Below are positions 57,735 to 64,000 of a stretch of 64,000 nucleotides of DNA, one piece after another. This DNA is from Parendozoicomonas haliclonae (lineage in GTDB: Bacteria; Pseudomonadota; Gammaproteobacteria; Pseudomonadales; Endozoicomonadaceae). A model generated the notes under the pieces. It worked only from the letters and a program-made list of their open reading frames with translations. It was not told where the DNA came from and did no database searches. The stretch is taken from the NCBI RefSeq assembly GCF_900174585.1, contig NZ_FWPT01000008.1, positions 186,001 to 250,000 on the forward strand, written 5' to 3'. Each line of letters starts with the position of its first letter. The first letter of the stretch is position 1. The translations under genes and the position numbers were made by a program.

Positions 57735-58595
57735 TTAACCCGTTGCCTGATAATGCTTACATGAATCTGGATAGCTCAATCTAGACCGCCACTCCTCGCA
57801 AGCTCTCCTTACCTTCACGAGGTGTTTCTTTTGTTTCCTGGACAGCTTTCTATCGGGTATCACACAACCTTTCGTTAATGGACGGCTCGGTACGGTTGGA
57901 TGATTAATCGTGCCAGCAATCCCATTCCACACAAAGCCACTGGAGTACAATTCTGAATGGTGAGTGATATAGACAGGATCTGACAATAGATGCATTTTTA
58001 CCGGACATACCAAGTTGCCTGGTATGTTGTCATCCACTCCGTCAATCAGTTGCTGCTTCTCTTCAGCGTGCATACACGCCTCAAAACGCGTCTGATGAGC
58101 TTGTCTTTCTCTGACTGTATTTACTGCCTCTTTGATTCTGTTGATTAGCCTTGGAGCAATAAACCACACTCTCTCTAAAATCACTGCCCCCCCGCAAAGT
58201 CCGCACCAGGTGATGAACAAATATTTACCAGACGGCTCCAACTCATCCCAGTGCTGATATACATATTGAGCCATTGCCGTTAGGCCCGGTAAAAGCAGTA
58301 TTCTGTCCGCCACCGCTTCAACAAAGAAATCCTTCACTCCTGTACAGAGAGTACGACAAAAAACATGGACGACTTTGCAGCAATTCAGCTTTCTTCTCTC
58401 AACCTTCACTTCCCCATAAGCCAAATCCTGTGCAAATGCCATCGCCTCGGGCGATGATAGCCGTAAACTTTCAGTGGCCTTCTCATTCGCTGGTCGCCAA
58501 TGCTTAGCGTTAGAACCGTGAAGCCCTTCTTCAAATGGAATATATCCCCAACTTAGCATTCTTTGCCCCGTCGCCTCATTCCCCCGATCAACCAT
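57735..58595 (-). CDS. Membrane protein with U-box-like domain, member B
   Basis: 286 aa. The N-part (1-70) carries GYIPFEEGLHGS and SLRLSSPEAMAFAQDLA. Hydrophobic segments are at about 95-108 and 127-147, with a charged helical linker (150-188). The U-box-like domain (about 191-270) has IPGNLVCPVKMHLLSDPVYI then SSGFVW. ATG 58595 has GGAG seven bases upstream. A TTG frame reaching 58682 is conserved in the paralogue but lacks a ribosome site. Confidence 0.65.
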   Translation of the reverse strand: MVDRGNEATGQRMLSWGYIPFEEGLHGSNAKHWRPANEKATESLRLSSPEAMAFAQDLAYGEVKVERRKLNCCKVVHVFCRTLCTGVKDFFVEAVADRILLLPGLTAMAQYVYQHWDELEPSGKYLFITWCGLCGGAVILERVWFIAPRLINRIKEAVNTVRERQAHQTRFEACMHAEEKQQLIDGVDDNIPGNLVCPVKMHLLSDPVYITHHSELYSSGFVWNGIAGTINHPTVPSRPLTKGCVIPDRKLSRKQKKHLVKVRRACEEWRSRLSYPDSCKHYQATG

Positions 58596-58704
58596 CACGA
58601 TTCTCCGTATGTCAGAGTTATTCCTGATGAGACAAGCGCGACCGTTACTTTGCTGAGTTAATGAGATTCGGGGTGACTGCAAAGTCAGAAAATATAACCA
58701 TAAA

Positions 58705-58734
58705 ATAGGCCGATCAGTTTCCTGATCGGCCTAT
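58705..58734 (-). terminator. Terminator between members B and C
   Basis: ATAGGCCGATCAG-TTTC-CTGATCGGCCTAT, a perfect 13-bp stem. It lies 36 bp after the stop of the gene at 58771. Confidence 0.75.
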
Positions 58735-58770
58735 CTCAGTGATGTCCATTTTTCTACAAAGTGAGCAGCG

Positions 58771-59664
58771 TTAACCCGCAGCGTGAAAAGGTATGGTAGA
58801 ACCCGGTTGACTCGTTCTGGCTCTCCACTCCTGGCTAGCCTGCTTTATCTCTGCAAGGTGCTGTTTTCGCTTCTTGGATAACCTTCTGAAGGGAATCACA
58901 GATTTATTTGTTAACTGTTCATCTGTCATGATGGGATGATTGACTGCTTTAGCAATCCCCGTCCACACAAAACCACTGGAGTACAATTCAGAATGGTGAG
59001 TGATATAGACCGGGTCTGACAAGATATGCATTTTACCCGGGCATTCCAGCTCTCTTGGCAGATCGTCATCAACCCCATCAATAAGCTGCTGCTCCTCTTC
59101 GGCTTGCAGACACGCCTCCAGCTGTACCTGAGCATTTTGCCTTCCCCTGGCAATATTCACAGCCTCTTTGATTCTATTGATAGCTTTTGAAAGTTTAACG
59201 CATACACAGGATAAACAGGATTCCCCGACTACCAACCCAATCACCCCACCATAAATTGTTAGCCCGACTTTTTTTGTTAGCCCGACGTTTGTTAGCTCGG
59301 CTTTTCTCTCGCGCCATGTGTCATCCCAATCCCACCAAACCAACGCCCCAAACAATGCAATTGGCCAACCCACCCACGCGACCACAAAGACTCCCCAAGC
59401 CATAGGCTTCAATAATTCATTACAAACAGCACGACAAAACACCTGAGCCACCTTATAGTGCCCCAGTTTTTTTGGATCTATATCCCTGTCAGCCAAATCC
59501 TGCGCAAAAAACATCGCTTCAAGCGATGACAAACGTAGACCTTCTGTGGCCTGCTCATCCGCTGGCCGCCAGTGCCTGGTAGAATTATGGAGCCCTTCTT
59601 CAAATGGAATACATCCCCAACGTGGCACTCTTTGCCTTAACGCCCCATTACCTAGATCAATCAT
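58771..59664 (-). CDS. Membrane protein with U-box-like domain, member C
   Basis: 297 aa, the closest relative of member B: same N-part (GCIPFEEGLHNS; EGLRLSSLEAMFFAQDLADR), hydrophobic segments about 88-110 and 131-155, charged helical linker (160-198). The U-box-like domain (about 201-281) has LPRELECPGKMHILSDPVYI then SSGFVW. The U-box part is much more alike between B and C than the membrane part. ATG 59664 is chosen by alignment with member B. Confidence 0.65.
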   Translation of the reverse strand: MIDLGNGALRQRVPRWGCIPFEEGLHNSTRHWRPADEQATEGLRLSSLEAMFFAQDLADRDIDPKKLGHYKVAQVFCRAVCNELLKPMAWGVFVVAWVGWPIALFGALVWWDWDDTWRERKAELTNVGLTKKVGLTIYGGVIGLVVGESCLSCVCVKLSKAINRIKEAVNIARGRQNAQVQLEACLQAEEEQQLIDGVDDDLPRELECPGKMHILSDPVYITHHSELYSSGFVWTGIAKAVNHPIMTDEQLTNKSVIPFRRLSKKRKQHLAEIKQASQEWRARTSQPGSTIPFHAAG

Positions 59665-59776
59665 CACGATGCGTCCTGTGTCAGTGTTATTCCTGATAAG
59701 ACACGTTTGACCGTGGCTTTGCTGAGTTAATGAGATTCGGGGTGACTGCAAAGTCAGAAAATCTAACCATAAAATA

Positions 59777-59800
59777 AGCCGATAAGTTTTCTTATCGGCT
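59777..59800 (-). terminator. Terminator after the truncated member D
   Basis: AGCCGATAAG-TTTT-CTTATCGGCT, a perfect 10-bp stem preceded by an A-tract. Same design as the neighbouring hairpins. Confidence 0.7.
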
Positions 59801-59840
59801 GTAATGCCAAATGAGTCGAGACTTTAATGTTCTGGCTGTA

Positions 59841-59867
59841 GATTCCCACGCAGAGCAGGGGAACCAG
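59841..59867. repeat. REP-like palindrome just after truncated member D
   Basis: On the minus strand CTGGTTCCCCTGCTCTGCGT then GGGAATC, clearly the same family as the copies at 466 and 29163 but with arm mismatches. It lies 19 bp beyond the stop of the gene at 59886. Confidence 0.65.
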
Positions 59868-59885
59868 ATTTTGCACAGGGTATAA

Positions 59886-60452
59886 CTAATGACGATCCCC
59901 AGATTCGATCTGCTGCTCACGCTCCGCAGCAAGGGATTCCTCTATTTGGCGTTGGCTGTTTTTATACTTGTCTACCTTATCCTGAGCGCCTTCAATAACT
60001 CCCCAGATCTTTGGAGCACATAGGCTGACACAAATGACGCCAAGGCATACCCCACTCACTCCACCGGCAATACTGGCCGGCAAGCCAGCACCTATAAGAT
60101 GGTTTGCCATCCCGCGATAACAGGCACGAGCTAGATAGAAAATAAATGGAGCTGCAAATGCCGGACGCAACCAATTTCTCTTTAGCCTGCCTACGGACAT
60201 TAAGCAGTGAGAGTAGAATATAGATGCTATTTTGAATTTGCTTAACTCTTTTGGCTTCGGCGCAATATCGGCACCCGCCAATTCCTGAGCGAGCCTTATG
60301 CCCGATTCTGAGGGCAAACGAAGCCCCGCAGTTTCTTGTACATTGACTCTTCGATAGGTTTGATTCTCAGCAGCACGAGCGCTTTGAGCCGTGCTTTCAT
60401 CGCTCCCCTTCCCTTCACCATGCCAACGCTCAGGATTCCTTAACGCTTCCAT
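59886..60452 (-). CDS. Truncated relative lacking the U-box-like domain, member D
   Basis: 188 aa. The N-part has the shared motif (ETAGLRLPSESGIRLAQELA), followed by hydrophobic segments (about 97-111, 122-147) and a charged linker that ends EESLAAEREQQIESGDRH. Members B and C continue from exactly this linker into the U-box-like domain; here the frame stops. AAGG lies nine bases before the ATG. It may be a remnant or a functional membrane-only variant. Confidence 0.55.
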   Translation of the reverse strand: MEALRNPERWHGEGKGSDESTAQSARAAENQTYRRVNVQETAGLRLPSESGIRLAQELAGADIAPKPKELSKFKIASIFYSHCLMSVGRLKRNWLRPAFAAPFIFYLARACYRGMANHLIGAGLPASIAGGVSGVCLGVICVSLCAPKIWGVIEGAQDKVDKYKNSQRQIEESLAAEREQQIESGDRH

Positions 60453-60556
60453 AACAACTTACCTTCATTGTTTATATCCTCGTTTATGGACACAAACAGA
60501 GTCGGCAAGTTTTCTGATACAACACCCTCGTTAGAGGGTCGATAAATACCAAACAT

Positions 60557-60590
60557 AAAAAAAGCCGGTAAGTTTCCTTACCGGCTTTTT
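60557..60590 (-). terminator. rpoC terminator
   Basis: AAAGCCGGTAAG-TTTC-CTTACCGGCTTT with A/T tracts on both sides. It lies 25 bp after the rpoC stop. Confidence 0.9.
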
Positions 60591-60614
60591 GCGAAATAAC
60601 TTCTAAGTCAGAAC

Positions 60615-64000
<3,386 letters not shown>

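Noticed and set aside
59665-59751. Possible N-terminal 29-residue extension of U-box member C (and likewise B)
   Set aside because: The frame is conserved but begins at TTG without a ribosome site, while good ATG starts lie at 59664 and 58595. Kept only as a finding about the conserved upstream block.

Overview
The window looks like a chromosomal segment of a marine, host-associated gammaproteobacterium, probably Endozoicomonas or a close relative. That assignment is inference. It rests on the gammaproteobacterial order of the S10-spc-alpha ribosomal genes, uvrA facing ssb, a lateral-type flagellar operon, and eukaryotic-like F-box and U-box-like proteins of the kind found in invertebrate symbionts. 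The left half is mixed-strand. The right half, from about 35.4 kb, is almost wholly transcribed leftward (minus strand).

Region 1 (0-7.4 kb): a small coiled-coil protein, a stretch with REP-like palindromes, then a plus-strand operon fliD-fliS-fliT-fliK-fliL-sigma28-motA-motB. This order matches the lateral (Laf) flagellar operon lafBCDEFSTU. A well-formed sigma-54 promoter sits 85 bp upstream of fliD. Region 2 (7.4-13.5 kb, minus): ilvGM with an intact leader peptide and attenuator, brnQ, a methyltransferase and pckA. Region 3 (13.5-26.2 kb): a CobE/CbiG-C-like protein, a very large secreted unknown (1267 aa), an Lnt-like membrane protein without the catalytic residues, a hybrid histidine kinase, ssb, a YajR-like MFS transporter and another secreted unknown.

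Region 4 (26.3-35.4 kb): uvrA, an EamA-type transporter, an F-box/beta-propeller protein, a 283-bp MITE flanked by TA that supplies the 3' end of a ygjV-like gene, an alanine-glyoxylate-type aminotransferase and a nitroreductase. Region 5 (35.4-53.9 kb, minus): in transcription order rpsL, rpsG, fusA, tuf, then the complete S10, spc and alpha operons, ending with rplQ and a bidirectional terminator. A sigma70 promoter plus attenuator-like hairpin precedes rpsJ, and a promoter precedes rpsM.

Region 6 (54-60.5 kb) is the most unusual part. In many gammaproteobacteria rpsL directly follows rpoC. Here about 6.6 kb lies between them: two plus-strand genes (a nuclease-fold-like secreted protein and a HAD phosphatase) and six minus-strand membrane-protein genes. 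Three of the six carry a C-terminal U-box-like (putative E3 ubiquitin ligase) domain, one is a relative cut off just before that domain, and two are small two-TM paralogues. Five of the six are followed downstream by a strong hairpin; none was found after the 286-aa gene nearest the HAD gene. The array looks like a set of recently duplicated host-interaction genes in a core-genome site. Region 7 (60.6-64 kb) is the 3' part of rpoC, running off the right edge.

No tRNA, rRNA or CRISPR array was recognised.
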